The translations under genes and the position numbers were made by a program. A stretch of 64,000 bases of DNA from Dichetophora obliterata (Eukaryota > Arthropoda > Insecta > Diptera > Sciomyzidae): positions 48,578,288 to 48,642,287 of the forward strand of contig OY986438.1 in NCBI GenBank assembly GCA_963920525.1. The letters are read 5' to 3'. This document shows positions 23,945 through 35,960 of the stretch, in pieces. Each line of letters starts with the position of its first letter. Within the stretch, counting starts at the first letter, position 1. The notes below the pieces were generated by a model. The model made no database searches, was not told where the DNA came from, and was given only the letters and a program-made list of their open reading frames with translations.

Positions 23945-26900
23945 TAAGGCGCCTCAACTTGTATGGAGGAAAAAAAAGTTGTCCGGGTCACCTCCTGAAA
24001 ACAAACTTTGGTTTACTTTATGATGATTCCCAAAATATTGCAACTCTAGCCTTAGCCGTTCGTGAGCTGGAATGGTTTGAAATAACCTCTAAAAATCGCG
24101 TTTTTGATTAATACTATTTATACCACACTACCTTCGGTCAAAAAAATTGTCACAAATAGTGTAAATCGATGAAATACATAGTTTTGTTTTTTTATTTTTT
24201 TTTAAATCTGCCCACACACTTAGTTATTGAGTTATTTGCAGTGATTTTTTCAATTTTTTTTAATGCAGTTTTTATAAAAATATATATAACTTCCCCATTT
24301 ATAGCCTGATTTACCATTCCGTGGTATCATTGGAAAGGTACTGAATGCTGCTTTTCATTTCTGTCGTTAATTAACCCTTATAAGCACTTTTATAAAAATG
24401 CATTTTTTATCAACATGATAAAAAATTTGTGGTTATTTATTAAGTCGCTAATTAAAAGATACAAAAAAAAACAATTTAGAGTTTTATCAAAGAAATAATT
24501 TTTTTTTTATTCCAAATCTTTTCGTGATTCAATTTTACAGTAACGCTTGCGCGATTGAATCTTGTTTGCAATATGTGCAGGTCTGTTCTTATCAATTACC
24601 GAAACGCAGGATTGGCTTACCACATGTACAAAACGTTCCGTATTTTGTGAATGACAATGAAATTCTGAAAATTGTTTGTTAAGAAAAGCATAACAATTAT
24701 TTTAAAAACTTTTCATTACCAGGAATTTTTACAATTTCATTGGAGTCGTGTAGTTCTAATAAGTATTGTTGAGTATAGAACTGGATGCATGGCAGTTCTG
24801 TATTAGCTCTTAATTCATTCCAATCTATCATATTTTTATAGGAATCACAATTGAATTGTATCTTGGGGACATTAAATTGGCGAATTCCTTGTGTGTCATG
24901 AGCACGCGATTGTAAAATAATATCGTAGGCTTCCTTTCGTGTCGCCTTGCTATCATCTGTAACCATTGCCAGTAAAATATTTTCTGGGTGAGCAAAAAAT
25001 CCATTAATTTGAACAGAGCGTTGTACAATAAATTGCATATCTGCCGGTAATTCGCGCGTCCACTCAATGTATTTAAACAAGTGGCGGCTGCCATGAATGG
25101 CTTTTGGTTGGCTTTTTATTAAAAACCAAAATGGTGCGTAGACCCTCATAACAAAAAATGCTAGCTGCTTTAACTTTTCGCAAGCCACAGGCTTCGTAAC
25201 ATATAGCCGCAAAATTCTTGATGCTGTTGTCAACCAGCGTGAAAGATTGAGCGGGCCAGGTTTAATGCTGGCCAAATGTTCATCGCACGCCCCAGCATCA
25301 ACTGCTCGTACCATATCATAAAGATATTTTTGATCAGCTCGCAATACCCAGTCATCAATATTTGTGGGCATACAGCCCATCGCAATTGGATCAAAGTTAT
25401 GAGCACTCTAAAGTTAATATTTTATTAAAATTAACAGTTAAAAAAAAACAACAAAATAATTGAATACAATTTACCGGCACATCTTCGCAGCCCTGTAATG
25501 TATGCCCAATTATTCCTGGCCAGTTTAGCGGCCCATTAGCTTTTCCTAACATTTCTTTGAGTAACGCAGTGAATGGCAACTCGTTAAAATGAAAGAGGCA
25601 TATTAGCCACTGCAAAGGGCGCTGCAATTGTCGTTCTAGGTTACAAATCGCTCCATTAAATTTGCCTGTGTTGGTGCTGGTTCCGTCGCAATTTACAGCG
25701 ACCACGTGCTCTAGTGAAAACTTTTCAGCTTTCAAGTAATTGACAATATCGTTTGCGATACCAGCACCGCTTCCGTCTACGGGAGTTAAGTAACCAATGT
25801 AGTTTGAGCTGGGTTCGCTTACCAGAGTTATATGCTCCTCCATCATTTTAACGTTGCGTGGTTTGCCATTCACAGTAACTTGTTTCAAAGTGCGTTCCCT
25901 TTTTCCATCAAAAGAAATGCATTTTAGTATTTCATTGTTTTTTATGTCTCTTAGTGATTTCGCCCTAGCTTTAGTTCGCTCCCTTTGGATTTTGTGCTGA
26001 TCAATAATTATGCCTGGAATGTCCAAGTCTTTTAGCAATGTTGTTGCGAGCAGAGCCCCAAAGCGATTGGATACACTGGCACGGTCCAACGCAGCACTGA
26101 ATGTTGGTAAGGAAAAACTTTGTACGTTCATCATCAGACGATGATGAATATGGATCATCCACATCCATTTCTCTTAGTTGTGGTACAAAAGTGGCTGTTG
26201 CAATACTTTCGTTTTCACTTTCGCTTTCGAAGTCCGTAATAGAATCACATGGGATGTGGTTTTCAACGACATCTAGCGTGAGCAACCTTCGGCTCGACTG
26301 ATCAAGGTAAAAATTCCAAACATGCAATGGCATTTGTTTTTCACCTGGGCAACTACAAGACACTCTAATTTTTAGAGCACATTTGCAAACAGAAATTGAA
26401 AATAGTTCGGCCCACTCGCTTGCATTGTAATGCGATGGATTTTTTGTGATATCCCGATATAAAAGCGTTAAATTTTGAAGTTTTTTGCGGATCGCAGTCT
26501 TCGATATAACCGGAATTTCTGCTCTTTTCCAAATTTTGCTTAAATCAATTAGCATGTTTTGATGATAATTAGATAGCCCGTTAGACCGATTATTATTTTT
26601 TTTCGCGCAAAAATAATAAATGTTTTATTACATCACTTTTTGTTGGCAATTGATTTTTATTTAACTCGCGAGAAACGAAAAGCATTTTTTTTATGAATAA
26701 CTTGAACAATTAAGCGATCACAATTCAAAAACTCACATTTATATAATATAATATAACTCATTGTCAAACCTAAAAGTCATGAGTGACTACTTATAAGAAC
26801 TGTGGTAAAATGTACTCTTAGCTGTTTTGTCTAAGTACAATAAAGTATTTTCCTATACTTTATTCCAAAGTCCATTTAAAAAATGCATTCTTTATCTACA

Positions 26901-27430
26901 TGATTTAATTTTATTTCTCTTATATTTGAACAAATTCAGGAATTGAGGCAAAGGCCATTACAAAAAAATAAAAATAAAATAAAATGCATTTTTATAAAAG
27001 TGCTTATAAGGGTTAATTAACGACAGAAATGAAAAGCAGCATTCAGTACCTTTCCAATGATACCACGGAATGGTAAATCAGGCTATAAATGGGGAAGTTA
27101 TATATATTTTTATAAAAACTGTATTAAAAAAAATTGAAAAAATCACTGCAAATAACTCAATAACTAAGTGTGTGGGCAGATTTAAAAAAAAATAAAAAAA
27201 CAAAACTATGTATTTCATCGATTTACACTATTTGTGACAATTTTTTTGACCGAAGGTAGTGTGGTATAAATAGTATTAATCAAAAACGCGATTTTTAGAG
27301 GTTATTTCAAACCATTCCAGCTCACGAACGGCTAAAGCTAGAGTTGCAATATTTTGGGAATCATCATAAAATAAACCAAAGTTTGTTTTCAGGAGGTGAC
27401 CCGGACCACTTTTTTTTTTGAGGCGCCTTA
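23945..27430 (-). mobile_element. Autonomous-type DNA transposon of unassigned superfamily, ~465-bp TIRs, 8-bp TSD
   Basis: The termini are 'taaggcgcctcaa' and its inverted match, with TIRs of about 465 bp (23945-24410 and 26965-27430) that are nearly identical. ATATATAT lies directly outside both ends (23937-23944 and 27431-27438), an 8-bp duplication within the Helentron. A minus-strand three-exon gene fills the interior. A non-autonomous relative with the same ends and a 7/8-matching 8-bp duplication sits at 56656-57638, which supports the ends and the duplication length independently. The termini do not match the hAT, P or piggyBac consensus I know. Confidence 0.85.
24507..26555 (-). pseudogene. 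Three-exon transposase-like gene, one frameshift, family unassigned
   Basis: Exon 1 is 26555-25475, exon 2 25407-24720 and exon 3 24664-24507, with GT-AG introns of 67 bp (25408-25474) and 55 bp (24665-24719). Exon lengths total 1927 nt, which is 642 codons plus one base. The frame is interrupted only near 26110, where one extra base sits in an AAAGTTTTTCC stretch. Visible features: a Cys-rich segment (CKCALKIRVSCSC), an acidic Ser/Glu linker, then a probable RNase H-like core with ISFDGKRERT (first Asp), AVNCDGTSTNTG (second Asp), LQWLICLFHFNELPF, and CHSQNTERFV in exon 3 (likely Glu). I recognise the pattern from uncharacterised proteins scattered through insects and other invertebrates but cannot name a transposon superfamily. 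Role as the element's transposase is inferred from position and motifs. Confidence 0.75.
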
Positions 27431-27576
27431 ATATATATACGCCCTCTTTTTTGAAATCATGCCAATTCCGGAGTTTTACACATTTTTATAGTCAAACTTG
27501 CTGAGTAGGAGCTCCAAGAGGCAGTCACTACAAATTAATTTTTTCACGCCCACTTTTACCGCCCACAAATTAATAT

Positions 27577-28693
27577 CTATGTATATAAAAAGCAAAACGA
27601 TGTGTCTGTGATGCCTATAGCCTCCAAAACTACTGGACCGATTGACCTGAAATTTTGGCAGTCGATTTGTTACAGGTACGAGATGGTAAAGGAAAAAAGT
27701 TGCCACACCCCCTTTTACAGCCACCAAATCAATAAAAATGCTATATTTATTACGGTTTTGGTCGTATATGGCTAAAATTAAGTAATTTGGTTTGTACGTT
27801 TACTGTCGACAACTGCACTAAAAATAGGTTTCCATGCCTCCTTTTACCGTCCACAAATCAATGAAAATGCTATATTTCAGTCGGTTTGGGTCGTATATGG
27901 CTAAAATTTAGTAATTTAGTTTGTATGGTTACTGTCGCTAACTGTACTATAAGTGTGTGTCCACGCCACCTTTTACCGCCCACAAACCAATGAAAATTCT
28001 TTATTACGGTTTTGGTCGTATAAGACTTAAATTTGGTAATTTGGTTTACTGTCAGCAACTGTACAAAATATTGGTTTCCACGCCCCCTTTTTCTGCCCCA
28101 AAAATCAGTGAAAATGCTATATTTCAAGCAGTTTTGGCCGTATAAGAGTAACATTTGATACTTAGTTTGTATGGTTACTTACGGAAACTGAACTAAAAAT
28201 GGACGCTATCGCTATATAGCCACATCCACTTTTTGATAAATCATAAAAATCGACTGCTGGGCCGATTGAGCTAAAGTTTTGGCTTAGTTTGTATGAGTAC
28301 TGTCAGAAACTGTACTAAAAATTGGTTTCCACGCCCTTTTTACAGCTCACAAACCAATAAAATGCTTTATTTCAGATGTTTTGTGTCGTATAAGACTAAA
28401 ATTTGGTAATTTAGTTTGTATGGCTATTTTCGGCCAGTGGACTAAAAATGGACATGGTTGCACAATGTTTACTCTTTTTTCAGGAGATAAGAGCGGAGGA
28501 ATCAAAGTAAGCCATGTATAAACTAAATCAAGCTGGAATTTTGGCAGTTATTTTTTTTTAAGTACGAGATGGTTTTAGGGGGAAAAAACGTTGCCAAACC
28601 CCTTTTTACCACCCACAAATAATAAAAAATGTAAAATTTGTATATGGCAGTAAGGCGGTCTGTGGCAGAACAACGTCTGCCGGGGAATACTAT
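27577..28693 (+). mobile_element. Nested Helentron copy
   Basis: A new 5' end ('tctatgtatataaaaagc') begins inside the outer Helentron's tandem blocks. The copy ends after a hairpin 'ggcagaacaacgtctgcc' (28664-28681), followed by 'ggggaatactat'. The same hairpin and ending occur at 49713-49745. A hairpin about ten bases before the 3' end is a hallmark of Helitron-class elements. The CTAGT terminus seen elsewhere is here diverged to ACTAT. Confidence 0.65.
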
Positions 28694-29151
28694 TTTTTAT
28701 ATTTTTTTCAAAAAAGGTTCAAAATATTCTCAATAATTGTTTTTGTTGTAAAAATAAAACCAGGTAAAAATTGAATTTTTGACTACCTTTCATATTAATT
28801 AGCATTTATTTGCAAAAATTCTTCTTACTGTTTTCGTCACCAAAACAACAAGGTACCCCCTTTGACTTTTTTGGCGGAATTTATTATTTCCAAAATATTG
28901 TTGCTAGACTTTTTACAAAAACAGTCAAGTCTCCAAAATAATTTATATGAAAAAATTACCCCAATATCTCTTTCCAATCAAAAGTTATGGCTTTTATGAT
29001 TAAGTTACTTTATGATTTATCGAATAGCTTTGGAATTATAGGTAGCACAGAATTAGAATTTAACCACAATTTAAACATGCCGTTTCACTGTTAAAATTTG
29101 ATGAATGTTTGGAAACGGGGCGAGGCAGCAACGCGCCGGGTTTCAGCTAGT
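28694..29151 (+). mobile_element. Helentron 3' portion ending CTAGT
   Basis: After an AT-rich stretch, the recurring 'ataggtagcacag' block appears once (29035-29100). The sequence then ends with the standard 3' terminus 'cgccgggtttcagctagt' at 29151. It may be the 3' half of the element into which 27577-28693 inserted. Confidence 0.6.
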
Positions 29152-30642
29152 CTTATAATAAAAATGAATGTATGTTTGTTTGTTGGTTTGTTCGTTCGCT
29201 ATGCGCTGCAATACCGTTCATCCGATTGCGATAAAACTTTGTCAACTTATTGCTTACACTTACGCGAACAATATAGGCATATTTAAAATTTGCCACACCC
29301 CTTTTTACACACAAATCAATAAAAATGCTATATTTAAAACAGTTTTTGTAGTATTAAACTAAAATTTGGTAATTAAGTTCGTATGATAACTATCGGTAAC
29401 TATACTCAAAATGGGCGTGGTCCCACTATAGCTACGCCTACTTTTAAGAAAAGATAAAGAGACTTCGAAATTACTGGTCCGATCGAGCTAAAATTTTGCC
29501 AGTGTATTTGTTTCGAGTACGAGATGGTTTAAGAAAAAATTGCCACACCCCCTTTTACTGCTCACAAATATATAAAAAATTCGCAATATCAAATTGCTTT
29601 GCAGTTATGGGTCGCACAGCCTCGAAATGCGATATTCAAACACAATTTACACATATCGTTCCACTCATGACATTTTATGGGAGTTATACAAAGGGAGTGG
29701 AACCTCCGATACAACTAAGACTTGTGATATCGAATAGTTATGGAGTTACAGGTCACACAGCATTGGAATTCAGTATTCGACATCAATTTATGCATGCAGT
29801 TTCATTAATAACATTTTATGGGCGTTGGAAACGGTGGACTTTCACCTCCCCCCATACAACCAAAATTTGTGCTATCGAATAGCTTTGAAGTTATAGGTCG
29901 CACAGCATCGAAATTCAGTAATCGACCTAAATTTAGTCATGCAGTTTTACTGAAAACATTTATGGCGTTAGACAAGCACAACCCAAACATGCAAAATCGA
30001 ATAGCTTTAAAGTTATGGGTAACACAGCGTCAGAATTCAGTATTCCACCTCAATTCATACATGCAGTTTCATTAATAACATTTTATGGGCGTAGGAAAAG
30101 GGGGAATGGCATCTCCCATACAACCCAGATTTGTGCTATCGAATTCGCCCAGCGTCGAAATTCAGTATACGATCCGAATTTACATATGCACTTTTATTGG
30201 TAACATTTTTTGGGCGTTGGACAAGGGAGAGTGACACCTCCCATATAACCCAAATTTGCGATATCGAATAGCTTTTGAGTTATTTGTCACACAGCGTCGG
30301 AACTCAGTATTCGACCTAAATGCACATGCCATTTCATTGACTAAATTTTATGGGCGTTTGCCAAGGGACCTCTTATTTGACTCAAATTTGCGATATCGAA
30401 TTGCTTTGGAGTTATAGGTCGCACAGCGTTGGAATTCCGTATTCGACCTTAATTTACACATTCCGTTTCATTCATCACATATAATGGGCATTGGTCAAAG
30501 GGGGTTGCACCTCCCATACCACCCAAATTTGGGATATCTAGCAGCTTTGGATTTATAGGTCGCACAGCAACGAAATTCTGTATTCGACCTCAATTTACAC
30601 ATGCAAGGGAGCGTGGCAGCAACGCGCTGGGTTTCAGCTAGT
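29152..30642 (+). mobile_element. Helentron copy with about nine tandem internal blocks
   Basis: It starts 'cttataataaaaatgaatg' immediately after the CTAGT of the previous element and ends with its own 'gggtttcagctagt' at 30642. Between 29580 and 30600 a block of about 125 bp with 'atcgaatagctttgg', 'ggtcgcacagcg' and 'cattttatgggcgt' repeats about nine times with divergence. Direct head-to-tail junction of two Helentrons is visible at 29151/29152. Confidence 0.8.
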
Positions 30643-30750
30643 ATAAAAATAAAATTATGACAAATTGGACAAATTCATGCACTTTTTGTAAAGCATTTTA
30701 GTCATTTTTCGATCAACTTGCGTCGCATAGTGATGTGAAAGAGCATGCTA

Positions 30751-31557
30751 GAAAGAATTAATTCATTAAGGCACAATATACATCGAAATTTTTTGGCCAA
30801 ACATTTTTTTTTGCTTTAAGAAATTGTTTATGATCTGGAGAATATGCTATGAAAACTTTAAATCTTAATTGGAACTCTAAGTGCCTCAAATCGAGCATGT
30901 AAGCGAGGAACTAAAATCGGCTTCGAGCGTAGAGCGAAGGTAAACGGCAGCCGGCGAAAACTTTAAACCACTTTTTCTGCACTTTTAATTTTTGCTTTTT
31001 TTTCTTGCTTACAAACAAGATTTAAAAAAAAAATATACAACATATTGGAATGATTCAAATTGCATTCTCTTCACTATTAAATTCTCTTCGATGTGAACCA
31101 AAATGTTTGCAAAAAAAGTATATTTTACTATTTTTAAGGGAGGGGGAGAGGGGGCGGAAGTAAAATAATTTTCCTGTAAATTAACACTTTTAGTTTAAAA
31201 CTGCCTTTAATTTTTATTTCTTTATTTTCAGGGTTTTCTTGATCCATTAAGAAGATAAACTTATTTAAACTTAAAATTAAAAAAATATTGGTTTTTTTGA
31301 TTTCAGACACGAATTGCGATCTCAATCTTGTTTGAAACCGGGAACTTGAAGATCGAGGCGCTCTGGCAAATACTCCATAAGTCCGCCATTTTGTAAAATT
31401 TGTACATAAACAATTTGTGTAACATCTTCGATGCCACCTTAACATATACCCACAATACCACGATGATTACTTCCTTCTAACCTTTAAAAAAAAATCACGC
31501 AAAACACCTCAGTTTTTACCGATTACATGTATATCCTCCCTTAAACGAATTTTTTTT
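30751..31557. other. Segment inserted in the fold-back left arm, nature unknown
   Basis: These 800 bp have no counterpart in the opposite arm (about 33360-33410). No terminal repeats or duplication could be made out, and the 103-residue open frame at 31134-31445 has no recognisable domain. Either an insertion here or a deletion in the right arm would explain it. Confidence 0.5.
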
Positions 31558-33999
31558 ATTCTAAGGAAACTTTCATTGATCTCAGGAATAATTTTTTATT
31601 TGCCTCGAATTTCTACAAAAAGAAAAAAAATAATTGAATGTTGGCCCTAAAATGATATTTTTTACATTTTTGTTCATGAATTTTGTAATTATACTTAGTT
31701 ATAATTTTGAAATATTTTCCAATATCCAAAAGATTAAAAACCAGCACACTTCATAGCTAAGATATTTTTTGGAAATAAAATAAATTCAATGACGTATCTT
31801 TTAAAATGTTGGCGCTATAAAACGGCATTTAGGGTTATACATATATGCGCAAAAACGGAAAATTTTTTCAAATATTTTGGAAAATAAAAAAAGAGCCACC
31901 TCATATTTGCAAAATTTTTTTTATTTTATAGCTATTGTCATTGTTGCCGGTTTTGGTGAAATTCCACCAAAAATGTTAACTTTTTGGTTTGGTAGGTTGG
32001 TAGGCAGGTTTTTATTTTGATAATTTTTCAGGTAAATCAATAGAATTTAATTCTTTTCCTTGTAAAATTTATCAAAAAATATATTATTTTGTTGTATATT
32101 TAAAGTTTATGATATCTCCCGTGTAACAGCAGCTGACTAAATAATTTCATCACTAAAAACAAAAAAGTTTTCCCTTATCGTGGGTGTAACGACGGATATT
32201 TTAGCAAAGAAAGCATAAGTTTTGGTAGTAAGATACGTCATTTCTGTATCTAATAAATTTCTGGGCTTACTATAAATTTCGAAGGCTAAAGCAAGCTAAA
32301 TTTTTTCGACAATCATAGTTTTTTCTTAAACCATAAAATACCATTATCAAATGGTCGGACATTTAATGGTCTTAAACAATTGCAATTATGTAAAAAAGAT
32401 CAATCTCATTTTTAAATTTTTTTTAAGACCATTCAAAACTCCGACCATTCCGCTTGCACCATCAGTGGTTAGTCCCATTAAATTTGATAATAGTATTTTA
32501 TGGTTTAATTGTCGAAAAAATTTAGCTTGCTTTAGCCTTTGAAATTTCTAGTAAGCCCAGAAATTTATCTTGCTCATCATAAGATACAGAAATACGTATC
32601 TTTCTACCAAAACTAATGCTTTTTTTTGCTAAAATATACGTCGTTACGCCCACCATAAGGAAAACTTTTTTGTTTTTAGTGATGAAATTATTTGGTCAGC
32701 TTTCTTTTTGCCCAAAATCTTGGCAATATCTATCAATTTGTTACTAGTGCATTTAATTAACTTGTCTATTTTAGAATGCAGACAACGTTTTACCAATAGG
32801 TCAAACTATTATACCACATACATCAAAAACTTTATATATACAACAAAATAATGTTTATTTTGTTTAATTTTGCAAGGAAAATAATTAAATTCCATTGAAT
32901 TATCTGAAAAATTACCAAAATAGAAATCTGGCTACCAACCCACCAAGCCAAAAAAAGTAACAATTTTTGGTAGAATTATACCAAAACGGCAACACTCATA
33001 ACAGCTTATTAATAAAAATAAATTTTGCAAATATGAGGTAGGCCTTTTTATTTTCCAAAATATTTGACAAAATTTTTCTTTTTTACGCATAAATGTATAA
33101 CTCTTAATGCCGTTTTATAGCGCCAACATATTTAGAGATACTTTATTGAATTTATTTTGTACGAATTTTAAGTGTACCGGTTTTTAACTTTTCTGGATAC
33201 TGGAAAATATTTAAAAATTAAAATGAAGTATAACTACAAAATTCATGAACAAAAATGAAAAAAAAAATATCATTTTAGGTCCAACTTTCAAGAATTTTTT
33301 GTAGAAAGCGGAGGTAAATAAAAAATTATTCCTGAAATCAATAAATATTTCTTAAGAATTCTACATAATCAGAATTAGAGAATACGATTTCTAATTCCGC
33401 CTAGCAAGTTGATCAAAAAATGACTCAAATGATTTTCAAAAAGGACGTGAATTTGTCCAATTTGTCATAATTTTATTTTTATATTATAACCTGAATCAAT
33501 TTTAAAACTCAAGATGTTAAGTCTTTAAATGCCAAATAAGAAAACTAGACTCAAAATAATGAAATGGTAAAATTTAAATTATTTCATTCTGGTAGCTGAC
33601 AATATCAATCAATTTATCTCTCATCGTTTATTTTAGCTTTTGTTCGCAAACGCATACTCCGTGTATGCCAAAGCATCATCACGATCAAAGCAACTACATG
33701 GAAACATGCCAAACATGATCTCCCCCGCAACCCCTTTCTCTATAGTACATACTCGTCTTATGTTCGCTTGCAACCTTCGACCTATGTTTGATGTTCTACA
33801 CAGCATGGTATGAATCGTTTTTGCTTTAACAAATTGTATGCTGCATTCTTGCTTTCACAAAAAAATGTTTCCTTCTTTTGCTTTAAGCGCGTCATAAGTA
33901 ATATTTCAATACTTAAATAATAACAAGTAAAACAAATTTAGACCTTTATACATCGACACTTTTTTTTGTAAATTTTCTGATTGCAGATAAAAAAAAATC

Positions 34000-34260
34000 T
34001 TAATGCTTGTGCATGCCCAGATTTTGGGTTCTAGATACGGGGCTGTATCATTCGCAGAATATTTCTTTCTAAAGCCTGCCTTAAACTCAATCAGAAATTA
34101 ATGAGCTTCTACCCAATTTTCTAAGCGAGCTAAAAGAAGCCAGTAAAGATTTTGGCAATTGAGTCCATAAATGTAAGGATACGATAATTTTTGACATCAT
34201 TGACGTCACCTTTTTTGTGCAATGAATAAGTAAGTCCTGTTGCAAAGTCACTAGGCGGTT
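34000..34260 (-). pseudogene. LINE reverse-transcriptase fragment
   Basis: The minus strand reads HKKGDVNDVKNYRILTFMD followed by SIAKIFTGFF, the conserved region of a non-LTR retrotransposon reverse transcriptase preceding the fingers/palm (the 'K-K-G-D...NYR' block). Four in-frame stops follow within about 40 codons, and the FADD active site is absent. It is a short, old remnant. Confidence 0.65.
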
Positions 34261-34407
34261 AAGCTTTGGATTACTTTCATACGACAAGGATACAAGTACA
34301 TGTCTTGTATGGGATCGTGGCTTTTTTATTTATAGTTATAAATGTTTTGTAGTTGCACTTCTTTCATCTTTGTCATAATTGACATAAGAGCACATTTGAC
34401 ATTAGAG

Positions 34408-34712
34408 CAGTGATGGGCACACACATATTATCATATTCTTTGCTTGTGTGTGAAGCAGAGAAAAACGAAGAGCAACTTGGCGTTCGTCAGTTTTAAGCTT
34501 GAAGTTCATCGATGCAGACCAGACCTAACTACAGAAAGTGTTCAACATCAACTGACTTGATTTGCTTAGCAAAAATCAAAAAAAGCAACAGCCGAACGCA
34601 CACGATTGAAAGGCTTACGAAGATGCTTATAGTGTACATGTGACGACGTCGCTCAAGCAGCATTTTGTTTCCAAACACGTGTGTTTGGAAAATTAAAATG
34701 TGCCCGACACTG
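34408..34712. mobile_element. hAT-type MITE with perfect 8-bp target duplication
   Basis: It begins CAGTGATGGGCACA and ends with TGTGCCCGACACTG. CATTAGAG flanks both sides exactly (34400-34407 and 34713-34720). CAGTG-type ends plus an 8-bp duplication are diagnostic of hAT. It is 305 bp long with no coding sequence. Confidence 0.93.
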
Positions 34713-34899
34713 CATTAGAGATATTCTGAGAGAGATACTGATATGATTTTTGATCCAGGTTCTTTTCTTAACATTATAAAAACTGACCCTCGGAATTCAA
34801 GTTGAACTAGTTTTAATGTTTTATATAGTATTTTAACAATTATTTTTTCTTTAAAATTTTTGAAAACCAGAAACACATAAAAAAATATTTCATTCAAAA

Positions 34900-35960
34900 A
34901 CATTAAAAAAAAATTTCTCAGAATATGAGAAAAAAGGCACCATATTTAGAAAAAAGTGGTATTGACTTTGCTCAAGAGAATGCTTTCCATGAAAAAGAGA
35001 AATATTTTCTTATCAAAAAGACACCTTCTCTTTAACATAAAAATATTTCTTTATAACAGGTTCAACCATTTTCTTTATTGTATCAATTTTTCCCGAAAAC
35101 AGAGAAGTATTTATTTAATTTAATTAATTTAATTAGAGTTTCTCAAGAAAAAAGAACACTTTCTTCAAAAGAGAGATATATTTTCTTAATATTGGTACAA
35201 CACATTTCTTTATTGCGTACATTTTTCTCTAAAACAGAGAAGTATACCTGCAATTACGCTTAAAAATTTATTATAGTGAAACATTTGTTTTAACTCAGTT
35301 GTACGCAAAGTAAAAGTATTAATATTGTATTGTGATTCGGTTGTAAAAATATTAGTTCAAAATATGTTAAGAGTTAGAATTATTGTTGTGGCATTGTTTT
35401 GTGGCAAACGACATCACCCCTTATAAATATTTCAGAAATTTCTTTTGAAAAACGATTTTATAAATGCATCCAAAGAACCAGTGGTAATAAGCAACATCAT
35501 TGTATAGATATATTAAATAAAAAAATCGTTTTGAAGGAACAATCGTTATAATATGTAGAATATGCCATACGTGTCTTTCACAACATTATTCTCTCGCTCT
35601 CACGCTTTCTATATTTTTTCGTACCTAATTCAATATTAGATAAATATATCGTTTTAAGAGAAGAAGATTTTTTATGTTGAGAAAGGATTTGTTTTTATTG
35701 AAGAAAATATTTCGCATAGTGAATTGCTTATCTACAATAGAGAAAATTTTTCATTTTCTAAAAAATTTTTAGTGCGAGAGAAATGCTTATGAGACATGAA
35801 ATATTTTCATTTTCTACAAGAAATATTTCTTCGAATATGTGAAAATTTATTCTAATTGAAGAACATTTTTTTTGAAATAGAGAAAATTGCTGTTATCGAA
35901 AATAGAGAAAATACTTATCACAAAAATATAGGTGTTTTTCCTGAGTGAAGAAAAACCAAA
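34900..35960. repeat. Diverged array rich in 'gagaaaatatttct' motifs
   Basis: The strings 'gagaa', 'aatatttct' and 'agagaagtat' recur throughout the kilobase, including two similar blocks at about 35075-35115 and 35200-35255. No fixed period could be established. It may be an old minisatellite or purely low-complexity sequence. Confidence 0.45.

Larger units (their letters stand above)
22767..30642 (+). mobile_element. Helentron block inserted into the fold-back arm (nested)
   Basis: The block starts 'ctatatatata' (22767) and ends with the 3' terminus 'gggtttcagctagt' (30642). On either side, host sequence 'caggttataat' and 'ataaaaataaaattatg' are adjacent in the uninterrupted opposite arm (about 33465-33490), which fixes the boundaries to within one base. 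The block contains a palindromic MITE (22778-23646), a 3.5-kb DNA transposon (23945-27430) and at least one further Helentron (see separate entries). Internal tandem blocks carry 'cttttaccgcccacaaa' (27540-28640) and 'ataggtcgcacagc' (29020-30600), roughly 115-130 bp per unit and diverged. No Rep/helicase gene is present. Confidence 0.88.
22335..33905. mobile_element. Large fold-back element, left arm split by insertions
   Basis: The left arm pieces are 22335-22766, 30643-30750 and about 31558-32370. The right arm is continuous from about 32450 to 33905. The pieces match the right arm in inverted order, for example 'gaccatttgataatggtatt'-type sequence around the centre (32340 against 32480) and 'gcatactccgtgtat' near 33652 against its complement near 22587. 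Before interruption it was a palindrome with arms of roughly 1.4-1.5 kb. The interruptions are the Helentron block (22767-30642) and an 800-bp segment of unknown nature (30751-31557). No transposase is visible in the arms. Confidence 0.85.
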
